A stretch of DNA of 64,000 nucleotides from Salidesulfovibrio brasiliensis JCM 12178 (GCF_001311825.1 NZ_BBCB01000005.1:21825-85824); one strand, 5' to 3'. Shown: positions 1 through 10,740, counted from the stretch's first letter. A program made the numbers and translations. The notes: generated from the sequence alone by a model not told the origin.

Positions 1-27
1 TGTTTTCATGCAAAACGCTGCAATTTC

Positions 28-57
28 TTGACTGGAATAGGAATATGGCTTAGGGAT
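28..57 (+). promoter_or_regulatory. possible sigma-70 promoter upstream of lysS
   Basis: A TTGACT hexamer at 28-33 is followed after 17 bases by a weak -10-like stretch (TAGGGA at 51-56). It lies 50 bases before the lysS start. The -35 is good and the -10 poor, so this is tentative. Confidence 0.25.
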
Positions 58-107
58 TCAACGTCTCTTGTTTTTTTCTAGACTTTTGGATCGCAAGGAA
101 CGAAGTT

Positions 108-1694
108 TTGGCAAACGACACGAATCGCAAGAAAAAACCCATCAAGCTGGCGACAAAGTCCGAACACGTCCAGCGCTTCATGCCCATGCTCGAAGCTCTG
201 GATGCAAAGGACGACCTCAACCCTGTTACCAAAAACAGGGTGGAGAAAGCCTGCGCGCTGCTCGACGAAGGGGTGGACATCTACCCCAACGACTTTCGCC
301 GGGACACTTACATTAAAGACATTATTGAGACTTACGGCGAACACAGCGGCAAGAAACTCGAGGAGCTCGACAAGGAGTTCTCGATTGCGGGTCGTGTCAT
401 GGCCTGGCGCTCTTTCGGCAAGGCGACGTTCTTTCAGGTGCAGGACCGCACCGGACGGATGCAGGCTTTTGCCGCACGGGATGACATCGGCGCGGACATC
501 TACAAGCTGTTCAAGAAAACCGACGTTGGCGACATCGTTGGCATCCGCGGCAAGCTCTTTCGCACCAAAACGGACGAACTGACCATCGCCGTCGTGGAGT
601 TCAAGCTCCTGACCAAGTCCATGCGCCCGCTGCCGGAGAAGTATCACGGCCTCAAGGACGTGGAAATCCGTTACCGTCAGCGCTACGTCGACCTCATCGT
701 CACTCCGCGCACCAAGGAAATTTTCAAGGCCCGCACTGCCATTGTTCGCGAGATGCGCGACTTTCTTGACGAGCGCGGCTTCATGGAAGTGGAGACGCCC
801 ATGATGCAGCCCATCCCCGGCGGTGCCACGGCAAAGCCGTTTGAGACGCATCACAACGCGCTGGACATGAAACTCTTCATGCGCATCGCGCCGGAGCTGT
901 ACCTCAAGCGCCTGCTGGTGGGCGGGTTCGAGCAGGTCTACGAAATCAACCGCAACTTCCGCAACGAAGGCATCTCCACCCAGCACAACCCCGAGTTCAC
1001 CATGCTCGAGTTCTATTGGGCATATGCCAACGTGTACGACCTCATGGACCTCACCGAGGACATGATCTCCCGCATCGCCCAGAAGGTTTGCGGAACCACC
1101 GTGGTTCATTATCAGGGCCACGACGTCGACCTCACCCCGGGCAAGTGGGTGCGCATGACCTTCCATGATTCACTTGAAAAGATCGGCGGCGTTCCGCCCG
1201 AAGTCTACACCGACTACGAGAAGTGTAAGGAGCTGGTGAAGAAGGGCGGGGAAAAGGTTGTCGAAGGCGAAAAGCTCGGCAAGCTGCAGGCCAAGCTCTT
1301 CGACATCCGCGTGGAACCCAAGCTGATCCAGCCTCATTTCATATATCATTACCCTACGGACATCTCGCCGCTTTCCCGGCGCAATGAGGATGATCCGGAG
1401 ATCACAGACCGTTTCGAGCTGTTTATGGTCGGTCGGGAAATGGCCAACGCCTTTTCCGAACTTAATGATCCCGTTGACCAGCGCTGCCGTTTTGAGGAGC
1501 AGGTCAAGGAAAAGGATGCCGGTGACGAGGAAGCCCACCACATGGACGAGGACTATGTCCGCGCCCTTGAGTACGGCATGCCTCCCGCGGCCGGACAAGG
1601 GGTCGGGATCGACCGCCTTGTCATGCTGCTTACCGACAGCGCCTCCATCCGTGAGGTCATCCTGTTCCCGTTGCTGCGTCCCGAACACAGTTAG
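108..1694 (+). CDS. lysS: lysyl-tRNA synthetase, class II
   Basis: Charges tRNA-Lys with lysine in the cytoplasm. The 528-residue product has the OB-fold anticodon-binding region (about residues 95-190), the class II catalytic core with motif 2 (FRNEGIST, near residue 285) and a motif 3 of the form [11 protein letters not shown] near the C-terminus. The start is a TTG at 108, preceded by AAGGAACG at 96-103; no ATG fits better. It is some 20-30 residues longer than the usual 500-residue enzyme, because of a charged N-terminal extension before the conserved segment 'YPNDFRRD'. lolC follows after 12 bases, so lysS probably leads the envelope operon. Confidence 0.97.
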   Translation: MANDTNRKKKPIKLATKSEHVQRFMPMLEALDAKDDLNPVTKNRVEKACALLDEGVDIYPNDFRRDTYIKDIIETYGEHSGKKLEELDKEFSIAGRVMAWRSFGKATFFQVQDRTGRMQAFAARDDIGADIYKLFKKTDVGDIVGIRGKLFRTKTDELTIAVVEFKLLTKSMRPLPEKYHGLKDVEIRYRQRYVDLIVTPRTKEIFKARTAIVREMRDFLDERGFMEVETPMMQPIPGGATAKPFETHHNALDMKLFMRIAPELYLKRLLVGGFEQVYEINRNFRNEGISTQHNPEFTMLEFYWAYANVYDLMDLTEDMISRIAQKVCGTTVVHYQGHDVDLTPGKWVRMTFHDSLEKIGGVPPEVYTDYEKCKELVKKGGEKVVEGEKLGKLQAKLFDIRVEPKLIQPHFIYHYPTDISPLSRRNEDDPEITDRFELFMVGREMANAFSELNDPVDQRCRFEEQVKEKDAGDEEAHHMDEDYVRALEYGMPPAAGQGVGIDRLVMLLTDSASIREVILFPLLRPEHS

Positions 1695-1706
1695 GCAAAG
1701 GACTGC

Positions 1707-2935
1707 ATGAAATTCGAGACGTTTATCGCCCTGCGCTACCTCTCCGCACTACGGAGCAGTCGTTCATCACGCTCATTTCGGTGTTCGCGGTGCTCGGCGT
1801 TGCGCTCGGTGTCGGGTCGCTCATCGTCGTCATCGGCGTCATGAACGGCTTCTCGTCCGACCTCAGGGACAAGATTCTCGGTGTTAACGCCCACATTCTG
1901 GTGTCTTCCGTGCGTGGGGGCATCAAGGATTACCACTCGCTGGCCGATCAGGCAGAAAAGGTGCAGGGCGTGACCGGCGTGACTCCGTTCGTCTACTCGG
2001 AAGTGATGCTTTCCAACAAGCACGGTGTCAAAGGCGTCGTGTTGCGCGGCATTGACCCTGAATCGTCCCGCACTGTTTTGAGCCTTTGGGATGATATGGT
2101 GGCCGGTTCGGTGGACAATCTTGTGCGCGAAAACGATCTTCCGGGCATCATTGTCGGCTACCAGATGGCCCGTCGGCTGGGACTTGACGTGGGGTCGCAG
2201 GTCAATCTGCTTTCGCCCTCGGGGAGTTCCGGTGCGGTGGGATTCAGGCCCAAAGTGCGTCGTTTCCGCATCGCAGGAATATTCAAGACGGGCATGTTCG
2301 AGTACGACTCGTCGCTCGGGTACATGACCATTCCCGAGGCTCGTACGCTGCTCGGGTACAAGGGCGACATCGTTTCCGGCCTTGAAGTCAGCGTGGCGGA
2401 CGTTGAAAAAGCCCCGGCCGTTGCAGAGGCTCTTGAAAGCCGCATCGGGTCTTTCGGGCTGCTCGTTCGGAACTGGCAGGAGATGAACGCCAACCTTTTC
2501 GCGGCCTTGAAGCTCGAAAAGACGGCCATGTTCATCATACTGGTCATGATCGTGCTGGTCGGCTCGTTCAGCATCGTCAACACGCTTGTCATGTTGGTGA
2601 TGCAAAAGACGCGGGACATTGCCGTGCTCATGTCAATGGGCGCAGAAGCGTCCGGGATACGAAAGATTTTCATGCTGCAGGGGACACTTATCGGGTTCAT
2701 CGGCACAGCGCTCGGGTTCGGGCTCGGCGTGCCGGTAAGTCTGTTGCTCAAGAAGTACCAGTTTATCAAACTGCCGAGCAACGTATACCCCGTGGACTAT
2801 CTGCCGGTGAAGCTGGAGATGCTTGATCTGACCGTCATCGGCGTGTCGGCCATGGTGCTCTGTTTCCTCTCGACCATCTATCCTGCGCGGCGAGCCGCGT
2901 CGCTGAATCCGAGCGAGGCGTTGCGCTATGAGTAG
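1707..2935 (+). CDS. lolC: LolC/LolE-type lipoprotein-releasing permease (one apparent frameshift)
   Basis: Inner-membrane permease of the LolCDE transporter, which extracts outer-membrane lipoproteins and passes them to LolA. ATG 1707 begins MKFETFIALRYLSALR, the classic LolC/E N-terminus, but the frame is lost at about 1753. The rest (TEQSFITLISVFAVLGVALG and on) runs in another frame to 2935. Adding one G to the GG at 1753-1754 restores ALREQSFITLISV. Left as is, the only start is GTG 1781, which cuts into the first membrane helix. A large periplasmic domain and three C-terminal FtsX-type helices are present. The gene overlaps lolD in ATGAGTAG. Confidence 0.9.
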
Positions 2936-3608
2936 TGCCGTCTACAGCCTGCAGGGCGTCAGCAAGGAGTTCGAGGGACCGGCAGGGACCGTGCATGTGC
3001 TTCGCAACATCAATCTCACGGTGGATGCCGGGAGCTGTGTGGCGGTTGTGGGGGCCTCCGGGTCCGGGAAAACTTCACTACTGCACATAATGGGCACGCT
3101 GGACAATGCCAGCGGAGGCAGCGTGCTTCTGGACGGGGTGGACCTTGAGACGCTGGATAACACCCGGCGGGCTCGGCTTCGCAACCGCGACATCGGGTTC
3201 ATTTTCCAGTTCCACCATTTGCTGCCTGAATTTTCAACGCTCGAGAACGTGGCCATGCCGGGAATCATAGCCGGACGGGCCCGTTCCGAAAGCCTGGCCC
3301 TTGCGGATGAAGCCCTGAACGACGTGGGGCTTGAGCACCGCAAGAGCCACAAGGTTACGACCCTTTCCGGGGGAGAGCGGCAGCGTGCCGCCATTGCCCG
3401 GGCCATATTGATGCGCCCCAAGGTGGTGCTCGCGGATGAGCCTACCGGAAGTCTGGACGAAGAGTCCGGTCGGATGGTAGGAGAGTTGTTGGTTTCATTG
3501 GCCAGAAACCATGGCACCACGCTGGTCGTGGTGACGCACAACCGCGACCTGGCCGGACTGATGCACCAGCGTCATGAATTGCGTTCCGGAGAACTGTATG
3601 CCTGCTAA
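2928..3608 (+). CDS. lolD: lipoprotein-releasing ABC transporter ATP-binding protein
   Basis: ATPase subunit that powers LolC/E. The 226-residue protein has a Walker A (GASGSGKTS, near residue 42), Q-loop (FIFQFHHLLPEF), the signature LSGGERQR, Walker B (VVLADEPTGSLD) and the switch histidine (VVVTHNRDL). The FHHLLPEF stretch after the Q-loop is typical of LolD. Start codon overlaps the lolC stop; bamA starts 11 bases before the lolD stop, so the three are translationally coupled. Confidence 0.95.
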   Translation: MSSAVYSLQGVSKEFEGPAGTVHVLRNINLTVDAGSCVAVVGASGSGKTSLLHIMGTLDNASGGSVLLDGVDLETLDNTRRARLRNRDIGFIFQFHHLLPEFSTLENVAMPGIIAGRARSESLALADEALNDVGLEHRKSHKVTTLSGGERQRAAIARAILMRPKVVLADEPTGSLDEESGRMVGELLVSLARNHGTTLVVVTHNRDLAGLMHQRHELRSGELYAC

Positions 3609-6314
3609 GCCTTTGTGCTCACGTCTGACTGGTTTCCTGACCATCTTTTTCGTTCTTATGGCGGTCCTGCCCGCGTTCGCCGCGCCGCAGACCGTGCAGG
3701 ACGACATCAAGGTCGCTGTGCTTCCCTTCAAGGTGAACGCCAGTGAGGATCTTCAGTACCTCGAAGACAGCTTTCCCGCCCTGTTGAGCGAACGGCTCGC
3801 CGAGTCCGGTTTTCAGGTTGCGGATCAAAAGCAGGTCAAAAAGCTGATCACCGACCAAGCTGTCATGGAAGTGAATCGCGAGGGTGCGCAGCAGCTTGCC
3901 TTGCTGCTGAATTCGGGATTTGCAATTTTCGGTGACTTCACCCAGTTCGGTGAGACTTTTATTATCGATGCCAAGGTCGTTGACGCCTTCGGCGACAAGG
4001 AACCTGTTTCGATTCAGGTCCAGAAAAGCGGCGTGCTGAATCTTCTACCTGCGGTGGATGAACTTGTTAACCGCATGCGTTCCATTCTTCTGCGACAGGA
4101 TGTGGTTGCCGAGGTAGAGGTTCGCGGGAACAAGATTCTCGACAAGGAAGTCGTGCTCATGCGCCTTCCCATCCAGAAGGGCCAGATTCTTACTGTGTCC
4201 GTTGTCAACGAAGCGCTTAAGAATATTTATGATCTCGGCTATTTCGATGACGTTAAGGTCATCGTGGATGACCTGCCGAAGGGAAGAAGGTCATTTTTGA
4301 AGTCCGCGAAAAGCCGCGGGTCGATACAATTGCCGTGCGCGGTGATGACGATAAGACCGAAGATATTCTGGAAACAATTGTGACCAAAAAGGGCGCGGTT
4401 GTGAACCCCAAGGTCCTTGCCGACGACATCAAGACCATCAGCGACATGTATCGCAAGGATGGTTTCTACAAGGCCAAGGTGACGCACGAGATCGAGTCCA
4501 ACGATAGCGGGCTTGCCAAGCTTACCTTCGTGATCGAACCGGGACAGAAGATGTACGTTGAAGACATCGTCATTGACGGCGCGAAGCAGGTCGATCCTGA
4601 TGACGTGAAAGACGTGCTGGCCTTGCAGGAGCGAGGCATGCTCTCATGGTTCACCGATTCCGGGGTTCTCAAGGAAGAGTTTCTTGAGCGTGACGCTGCG
4701 GCCATCATGGCGTTTTACAACAACAACGGTTTCCTTCAGGCACGAGTCGGCAGTCCCGACATCGAGGTTACGGATGACGGGTTGCGCATTGTCTACCGTG
4801 TATGGGAAGGACCGCGCTTCAAGATGGGAGAAACCCGTTTCAAGGGAGATTTGATTGAATCTCCGGAGAAGTTGAAGGAAGTTGTCGGCGTTGATGATCT
4901 TGCGGTGGATGATGAGTGGTTCAACCGCTCCCTTATTCGCGAGGACGTCAAGAATCTTACCGAATATTATAATAACTACGGCTATGCTCACGCGGATGTG
5001 CAGATCCATTTAGAGGACCTGCCGGAAGCCGGTATTGTCAATGTCGAATACACCATTGCCAAACACCAGCGTGTCCATATCCGCAGGGTGCTGATTGAAG
5101 GCAATACTGCTACCCGAGACAATGTCATTCTCCGCGAGATGCGCCTTGCCGATGGTGACATGTACAGCGGCAGCAAGGTGAATCGTTCCATGCAGCGCCT
5201 GAACGCGCTCGGCTATTTCGAAACGGTAGATATCTCTCCAGTTCAGACGGGCAACCCGGATGAAATGGACCTTCTGGTCAAGGTCAAGGACGCACCTACC
5301 GGCAACATCGGCGGGGGTATCGGCTATTCATCTTATGACGGTGTCTACCTGGCTGCCAAGATTTCCGAAAGAAACCTTTTCGGCAAAGGCTACCAACTGG
5401 CGTTCTCTGGTGCATTCAGTTCCAAGAAAACCGAGTTCTCCCTCGACTTCGTGAACCCATACATCTACGACTCGGATGTCGGGATGAAAGTGAATCTGTT
5501 CAGTAACGCCAGGGATGAGTCCGACTACGATCTGTATGAAGTTGGCTCCAATCTGAGTTTTTTCTATCCAATCGGCGAATACACCAAGCTTAACTGGAGT
5601 TATGGAGCCCGGTATTATGAGATAACAAATGTTTCTTCTGATGCTTCGAACAGCACCAGGGAAGATGCGGGTTCTCATTTTGCCAGTACTGCAAGCGGTA
5701 CTATTACCCGCAGCACGCTTAACTCCACGCAGTTTCCGAGCGACGGCACAAAGACTTCGCTTTCGCTGATCATGGGTGGAGGAATTCTGGGCGGTACCGA
5801 TGACTTCATGAAGGAATTGGGTACGTTTGATTATTACACGGAACTATATGAAGACTTGGTGTTTCACGGAAAGGCTGCAATGGGCTTCGTGCATGAGAAC
5901 CTTTCCAATAGCGACATTCCCACTTCTCAGCGGTTCAAGCTTGGGGGCATTAGTAGTGTACGAGGGTATTCGAACTACAAGATTACTGCCTACGACGACA
6001 ACGGTACGCTTGGGGGGAACAAGCAACTGTACACCAACCTTGAACTTCTTTACCTGCTGAGTGAAGAATACGGTATCCAGCTCGTCACTTTCTTTGACGC
6101 CGGTAACGTGTGGAAAGAAGGCGAGATGTTCTTCGAGCAGGTCGACCGTAAGGGAATTGAAGCTCCGTCCCTTGGCGTTTACAAAAGTGTCGGCGCAGGG
6201 TTCCGCTGGCTGTCACCGATGGGGCCGATTCGTGTTGAATACGGGCACGGCCTTGATGACCTCTACGACAGTGGCACTAACAAGGTCGAGCTTATGATGG
6301 GTCAGAGTTTCTAG
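3598..6314 (+). CDS. bamA: outer membrane protein assembly factor BamA (one apparent frameshift)
   Basis: Essential beta-barrel insertase of the outer membrane. From ATG 3598 there is a signal peptide (cleavage near AFAAPQ), an extra N-terminal domain resembling a TolB-like/DUF4974-style periplasmic fold, successive POTRA domains and a C-terminal 16-strand barrel ending in phenylalanine. The conserved loop-6 motif is visible as SSVRGYSNY. The frame breaks at 4281-4284: restoring one G to AAGGGAAG reads KVIFEVREKPRVDTIAVRG and joins the two halves. Since bamA is essential and its neighbours are intact, a base-call error is much likelier than a real mutation. Confidence 0.93.
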
Positions 6315-6347
6315 AATGTAAAAAAGGGTATCTAAGGAGATATTGAG

Positions 6348-6875
6348 ATGAAAAAAATTGTAGTTCTTTCTTTTGCCATGCTGCTGCTTTTCGCTGCCTC
6401 CGCTCAGGCTGGCAAGATCGCCATTGTCAATTCGATTCAGGCGGTCAGCGAGAGCAAGGCCGGTCAGAGCGTTGGCGCTGAAGTGAACAAGAAGAAGTCT
6501 GCCTACGAAGCTGAAGTCAAGGCACAGCAGGAGAAGGTGAACAACCTGAAGAAGCGTCTCCAGCAGATGGGTGCCCAGTACCAGAGCGGCATGATCAAGG
6601 AAGATCAGCTTCGCAAGGCCCAACAGGAATATGCCTCCGCCGGTGCCCAGCTGAACGTGCTCGGCGAAATGAGCACTATGAACTTCAAGAAGGACGTGCA
6701 GAAACTGCAGGCTCCCATCAAGAAGCTCTTTCTGCAGGTCGTGAATAAGTACGCCAAGGAGCAGGGCTTCGACGTCGTTATCGACGTGGTTCGTGGCGGC
6801 GTTGCCTATGCTGACGACTCGGTCAACATCACCGATGTCGTGATCAAGGAAATGGACAAGCAGTGGAAAAAGTAG
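6348..6875 (+). CDS. skp: periplasmic chaperone Skp/OmpH
   Basis: Periplasmic holdase that keeps unfolded outer-membrane proteins soluble on their way to BamA. The 175 residues begin with a clear signal peptide (MKKIVVLSFAMLLLFAASAQA, roughly) followed by a Lys/Glu/Gln-rich alpha-helical tentacle region (residues about 40-125) with strong coiled-coil character, then a beta segment with FDVVIDVVRGGVAY near the end, as in Skp. AAGGAG lies just before the ATG. Position between bamA and lpxD is the conserved bacterial order. Confidence 0.93.
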   Translation: MKKIVVLSFAMLLLFAASAQAGKIAIVNSIQAVSESKAGQSVGAEVNKKKSAYEAEVKAQQEKVNNLKKRLQQMGAQYQSGMIKEDQLRKAQQEYASAGAQLNVLGEMSTMNFKKDVQKLQAPIKKLFLQVVNKYAKEQGFDVVIDVVRGGVAYADDSVNITDVVIKEMDKQWKK

Positions 6876-6879
6876 CGAC

Positions 6880-7908
6880 ATGCGCATAACTGTTGCTGAG
6901 CTCGCTGAGAAGCTCGGCCTTTCCTGCAAAGGTGGAGAGGTCGAGCTTTCCGGCGTCAATACCCTGGAAAAAGCCGCGCCCGATCAGTTGTCCTTTCTCG
7001 TGAATCCGAAGTATTCGGATTTGCTTGAGACCACGAAGGCCGGGTGCGTTCTGACCGATGAAAAGCATGCCGAAGGGCTTGCCTGCGCCATCATCAGTCC
7101 TAACGTGTACATGGACCTTGCAAAGGTTGTGCACCTCTTCGAGATTCCTCAAGGCTGCATGCAGGGCCAGAGCGAACTTGCTTTCGTGCATCCTGACGCG
7201 GACATTGACGAGTCCGTTACTGTGTACCCCTACGCCTTTGTCGGTGAAGGGGCACGCGTTGGGGCTGGGAGCAAGCTGTTCCCCGGCGTTTATGTCGGAG
7301 AGCGGGCCACCGTAGGCGAAGACTGCATCCTGTACCCCAATGCAGTGGTCATGGGCGGAGTATCCATCGGTGACGGCGTGATTCTGCAGCCCGGAGCAGT
7401 GGTCGGATCCGACGGCTACGGCTATGCCCAGACACCCGCCGGACACATGAAGATCCCCCAGATCGGAACCGTCACTCTTGGCGACAATGTCGAAATTGGT
7501 GCCAACACCGCCATTGACAGGGCCGCGCTGGATGTCACCACCATCGGACGGGGCACCAAGGTCGATAATCTCGTTCAGGTGGGCCATAACGTGGACGTCG
7601 GTGAGAACTGCCTGCTTATCGGTCAGGTCGGCATCGGCGGCAGCTCCAAGGTGGGGAATAATTCCATTCTTGCCGGACAGGTTGGAGTGGCAGACAACGT
7701 AACCATCGGCAATGACGTCATTGTCGGGGCTCAGGCCGGGGTTGGTTCCGATGTTGGAGACGGCTCGCGTCTCAGCGGATCGCCCGCGATGCCGTTCAGT
7801 GTTTTCCTCAAGGCCATGGGGGTTTGCGCCCCGAAGCTGCCCGAGTTGTTCAAGCGTGTGAAGAAGCTTGAAAAACAGTTGGCAGCCCTTGAACAAAGCG
7901 GAGAGTAG
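6880..7908 (+). CDS. lpxD: UDP-3-O-(acyl)glucosamine N-acyltransferase
   Basis: Third step of lipid A synthesis: adds the N-linked hydroxyacyl chain from acyl-ACP to UDP-3-O-acylglucosamine. The 342 residues show an N-terminal substrate-binding domain (residues 1-100, with LSFLVNPKY), then many hexapeptide repeats forming a left-handed beta-helix (about 105-320), containing the catalytic histidine in NLVQVGHNVDVG. A short charged C-terminal helix closes it. Only 4 bases separate it from skp, and fabZ follows after 4 bases. Confidence 0.96.
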   Translation: MRITVAELAEKLGLSCKGGEVELSGVNTLEKAAPDQLSFLVNPKYSDLLETTKAGCVLTDEKHAEGLACAIISPNVYMDLAKVVHLFEIPQGCMQGQSELAFVHPDADIDESVTVYPYAFVGEGARVGAGSKLFPGVYVGERATVGEDCILYPNAVVMGGVSIGDGVILQPGAVVGSDGYGYAQTPAGHMKIPQIGTVTLGDNVEIGANTAIDRAALDVTTIGRGTKVDNLVQVGHNVDVGENCLLIGQVGIGGSSKVGNNSILAGQVGVADNVTIGNDVIVGAQAGVGSDVGDGSRLSGSPAMPFSVFLKAMGVCAPKLPELFKRVKKLEKQLAALEQSGE

Positions 7909-7912
7909 AGTG

Positions 7913-8374
7913 ATGACCAGTTCTTCGAATCTTCTGGATATCGGGCAGATCATGGAAAAGCTGCCGCACAGGTATCCTTTTCTTCTGGTGGACCGTGTGG
8001 TCGAGTTCAATGAGGGTGTCGGTCTTGTCGCCTACAAGAATGTGACCTTCAACGAACCGTTTTTCCAGGGCCATTTTCCTGGTCTTCCGGTCATGCCGGG
8101 CGTTCTTATTCTTGAAGCTCTTGCGCAGGCTGGCGGCATCTACGTTCTGCAAAATCTCAATGAACCGCTTGACGACAAGGTGTTTTTGTTCACCGGTCTC
8201 AACAAGGTCAAGTTCCGGCGTCCCGTGGTTCCCGGCGACAAGCTTGAGCTGCACGTGGAGTACACGAAGCATAAGCTCAACATCTGGCGCATGAAGGGGA
8301 AGGCCATGGTCGACGGCGATATCGCGGCGGAAGGCGAGTTTTCCGCTGCGGTCGCAAACAAAAAGGACATGTAA
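7913..8374 (+). CDS. fabZ: 3-hydroxyacyl-ACP dehydratase FabZ
   Basis: Dehydrates 3-hydroxyacyl-ACP in fatty acid elongation; competes with LpxA/LpxD for the same substrate, which explains its place here. The 153-residue hot-dog-fold protein has [13 protein letters not shown] near the start, the catalytic histidine in [15 protein letters not shown] and the glutamate in [11 protein letters not shown] chose ATG 7913, four bases after the lpxD stop. The frame stays open upstream into lpxD, but that part is out-of-frame lpxD sequence. The stop TAA abuts the GTG of lpxA. Confidence 0.96.
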   Translation: MTSSSNLLDIGQIMEKLPHRYPFLLVDRVVEFNEGVGLVAYKNVTFNEPFFQGHFPGLPVMPGVLILEALAQAGGIYVLQNLNEPLDDKVFLFTGLNKVKFRRPVVPGDKLELHVEYTKHKLNIWRMKGKAMVDGDIAAEGEFSAAVANKKDM

Positions 8375-9187
8375 GTGGCATCCAGTATACATCCCACCGC
8401 AGTCATCGATCCCACCGCCACCATCGGTGAAGACGTGACTGTGGGGCCGTACGTCGTTGTCGAGGCCAACTCGACGGTCGGCGACGGCTGCAAGCTCGAA
8501 CCCTTTGCGCTCATCAAGGCCAATGTCACCATGGGCAAGGCCAATCACGTGCACTCCAACGCAGTGATCGGCGGCGACCCTCAGCATCTCGGCTACAAAG
8601 GTGAAGACACCTTCCTGCGCGTGGGTGACAACAACATCTTCCGCGAGGGCGTGACAATTCATCGCGGCACCACGCAGGGCGGCGGCGAAACGGTCATCGG
8701 TTCCAACTGCCTGCTTATGGCGTATGCCCATGTCGCGCATGACTGCGCGGTCGGCGATAACGTCATCATGGCCAACGCCGTGCTTCTGGCGGGTCATGTC
8801 GAGGTCGGGTCCAACGTCATCATCAGCGGCATGGCTGCGGTGCAGCAGTTTGTGCGCATCGGCGATTTCGCCTTCCTTGGCGGCGCCAGTGGCTACAACC
8901 TCGACGTTCCGCCATACATGCTGGCCCACGGTGTCCGTGGCAAGCTTTATGGACCGAACCTCATCGGCCTCCGCCGTAACGGGTTCGACTCCACGGCCTG
9001 CAAGGCGCTCAAGAAAGCCTACAAGATCATCTTCCGTTCCGGCATGACCAAGGAACAGGCTTTTGAAAAGGTGGCTGAAGAGTTGCCGGGTATTGATGCG
9101 GTGGACAACCTTGTTGCATTCATTCGTGAAAGCAAGAACGGCGTCACGCCTGCGTCCATCAAGAACGGCAACGGCGACGAGCGTTAG
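8375..9187 (+). CDS. lpxA: UDP-N-acetylglucosamine O-acyltransferase
   Basis: First step of lipid A synthesis. Starts with GTG directly after the fabZ stop. The 270 residues form a hexapeptide-repeat beta-helix (IHPTAVIDPTATIGEDVTVG onward) with the catalytic histidine in LMAYAHVAHDC (near residue 120) and the C-terminal helical domain carrying NLIGLRRNGF and EELPGIDAV. Length matches the family (about 262-270). Zero spacing to fabZ indicates strict co-translation. Confidence 0.96.
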   Translation: MASSIHPTAVIDPTATIGEDVTVGPYVVVEANSTVGDGCKLEPFALIKANVTMGKANHVHSNAVIGGDPQHLGYKGEDTFLRVGDNNIFREGVTIHRGTTQGGGETVIGSNCLLMAYAHVAHDCAVGDNVIMANAVLLAGHVEVGSNVIISGMAAVQQFVRIGDFAFLGGASGYNLDVPPYMLAHGVRGKLYGPNLIGLRRNGFDSTACKALKKAYKIIFRSGMTKEQAFEKVAEELPGIDAVDNLVAFIRESKNGVTPASIKNGNGDER

Positions 9188-9216
9188 CGCCTTTCTTCCG
9201 GAGCCGGGACAGAGGT

Positions 9217-10044
9217 ATGAGCGACACCACCACCATCGGACTGATTGCCGGGGGACGACAGTTTCCCATGCTCATCGCGCGCGGCGTGAAGGCGCACGGC
9301 CATCGTCTTGTGGGTGTCGGGTTTTCCGGTCATTCAAACATGCAGGTGGCCGAAGTTGCCGATGCGTGGCGCGAACTCAAGCTCGGCAAGCTCGGCAAGC
9401 TTATCCGCTTCTTCAAGGAAGAAGGGGTCGAACGGGTCATCATGGCCGGGACTATCGACAAGCCCCGCGCCATGGATGTCGGCCTGCTGGACATGCGTGC
9501 CGCCAAGCTCATATTCAGCCTTCGCAACAAGGGTGATTCCTCTATTCTTGGCGCGCTTGCCGTAGAGTTTGAGAAAGAAGGCATGCCCGTTGCCCCGGCC
9601 CATGAACTCGTCCCGGAGCTGCTTACACCCGAGGGGGTGCTGACAAAGCGGCAGCCCGGCGAGCGTGAATGGCAGGATCTGCGTTTTGGCTGGAAGCTTG
9701 CCAAAGAGATGGGCAGGCTCGATGTCGGCCAGTGCGTTATTGTCCGTGAGGGCATTGTGGCCGCCGTTGAAGCGCTTGAAGGTACCGACAGGGCCATTGA
9801 GCGCGGCTGTTCGTTTGGTGGGGAAGGGTGTGTTGCGGTCAAGGTGTTCAAGCCCGGGCAGGAGGAGCGCATTGATCTCCCCAGCGCCGGAACCGACACC
9901 ATCTCCCGTTTAGTGGAAGGCAAGGCGCTCTGCTTCGGCATTGAGGCGGGGAAAAGCCTGCTCTTCGATCAGGAAGAAGCCATTCGCATCGCCGACAGGC
10001 ACGGCATTGCCATTGTCGGTCTGTCGCAGACCATGATGGAATAG
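9217..10044 (+). CDS. lpxI: UDP-2,3-diacylglucosamine pyrophosphatase LpxI
   Basis: Hydrolyses UDP-2,3-diacylglucosamine to lipid X and UMP, the role of LpxH in enterobacteria; LpxI (former DUF1009) is the form used by alpha- and many deltaproteobacteria. The 275 residues open with IGLIAGGRQFPMLIARGVKA and include VERVIMAGTIDKPR, LTPEGVLTKRQPGEREWQD and a C-terminal GIAIVGLSQTM, all typical. It is the last gene of the lipid A block and is followed by a strong terminator. Confidence 0.93.
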   Translation: MSDTTTIGLIAGGRQFPMLIARGVKAHGHRLVGVGFSGHSNMQVAEVADAWRELKLGKLGKLIRFFKEEGVERVIMAGTIDKPRAMDVGLLDMRAAKLIFSLRNKGDSSILGALAVEFEKEGMPVAPAHELVPELLTPEGVLTKRQPGEREWQDLRFGWKLAKEMGRLDVGQCVIVREGIVAAVEALEGTDRAIERGCSFGGEGCVAVKVFKPGQEERIDLPSAGTDTISRLVEGKALCFGIEAGKSLLFDQEEAIRIADRHGIAIVGLSQTMME

Positions 10045-10070
10045 CTGGACCGTATACTCCGAATTTGAAA

Positions 10071-10104
10071 AACGCCCCGGAACATGTTCCGGGGCGTTTT
10101 TTTC
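10071..10104. terminator. palindromic rho-independent terminator after lpxI
   Basis: A perfect inverted repeat runs from 10071 to 10098 (AACGCCCCGGAAC arms around AT) followed by six T on the plus strand. On the minus strand it is preceded by A-rich sequence, so it can also stop the convergent FmdB operon. Confidence 0.9.
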
Positions 10105-10116
10105 GCTGTTGTCAAA

Positions 10117-10350
10117 TCAGGCTTTGCCGCAGCAGGAGCCGGGAACGCAACCCCTGCTGCCCGGGCGGTCCCCGCAACAGCCGTGGCCGTGGACATCAGG
10201 GACCGAGTCGTTTCCGCCGATGGTCGTGGCTGAGATGAGCCGCTCACCCTCTCCGCCGCATTTCGGGCAGTCAGGGGCCGGGGCGGTTGCCGCGACCAGT
10301 TCTTCGTATTCGTGACCACAGCCAAGGCAGCGGTATTCATAGATCGGCAT
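10117..10350 (-). CDS. FmdB-family zinc-ribbon protein
   Basis: Small 77-residue protein starting MPIYEYRCLGCGHEYE with two CxxC knuckles (CLGC and CPKC), the FmdB/CxxC regulatory zinc-ribbon fold. The last third is rich in Cys, His and Gly (HGHGCCGD, CVPGSCC), suggesting extra metal binding. FmdB was named from a methanogen formylmethanofuran dehydrogenase operon; its biochemical role is not established. It is the last gene of the sigma-54-linked minus-strand cluster, 12 bases after the CGGC gene. Confidence 0.88.
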   Translation of the reverse strand: MPIYEYRCLGCGHEYEELVAATAPAPDCPKCGGEGERLISATTIGGNDSVPDVHGHGCCGDRPGSRGCVPGSCCGKA

Positions 10351-10362
10351 GGTTTCCTCCGG

Positions 10363-10728
10363 CTAGGCGAAGATGTCGGCGGGCATGTAGGGGTGGGTGC
10401 CTTCGATCACGTCGATGCCGGACTTGGCCAGAATTTTCTTTATTATTTCATCCTTGTTGGGACAGTGCTGCGAGAGGCACGGCGCGATGTGGATGACCGT
10501 GGGCTTTTCATTCATGGGCGCGTTCCACAGCTTCACCTGCGCCATGCGGGTGACGATGCCCGCGCCGGGGCAGCCGCCGCAGCTCAGCAGGCCGATGAGT
10601 TCGGCGTCCTTGTCCTTGTATTCCTCAAACTCGCCCTCACGGCGGTTGAAGCCGACCATACACCGGGAGCAGCCGATGCAGACGTCGTCCATGGTGTTTT
10701 TGCAGCCGATGATAAGTACCTTTTCCAT
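10363..10728 (-). CDS. CGGC-domain protein, probable metal-binding
   Basis: 121 residues with the CGGC signature in LLSCGGCPGAG, an N-terminal CIGCSRCM cluster and a C-terminal CLSQHCPN: seven or more cysteines, a pattern suited to a metal or Fe-S site. CGGC-domain proteins (PF08821) are found in anaerobes, and no reaction is established for them. It sits 12 bases downstream of the first MinD/ferredoxin ATPase, so it may be a client or partner of those ATPases. Confidence 0.82.
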   Translation of the reverse strand: MEKVLIIGCKNTMDDVCIGCSRCMVGFNRREGEFEEYKDKDAELIGLLSCGGCPGAGIVTRMAQVKLWNAPMNEKPTVIHIAPCLSQHCPNKDEIIKKILAKSGIDVIEGTHPYMPADIFA

Positions 10729-10740
10729 GAGGACCTCCGG

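Noticed and set aside
7868..7912. Extended N-terminus of fabZ overlapping lpxD
   Set aside because: The extra residues do not match FabZ; ATG 7913 follows the lpxD stop directly.
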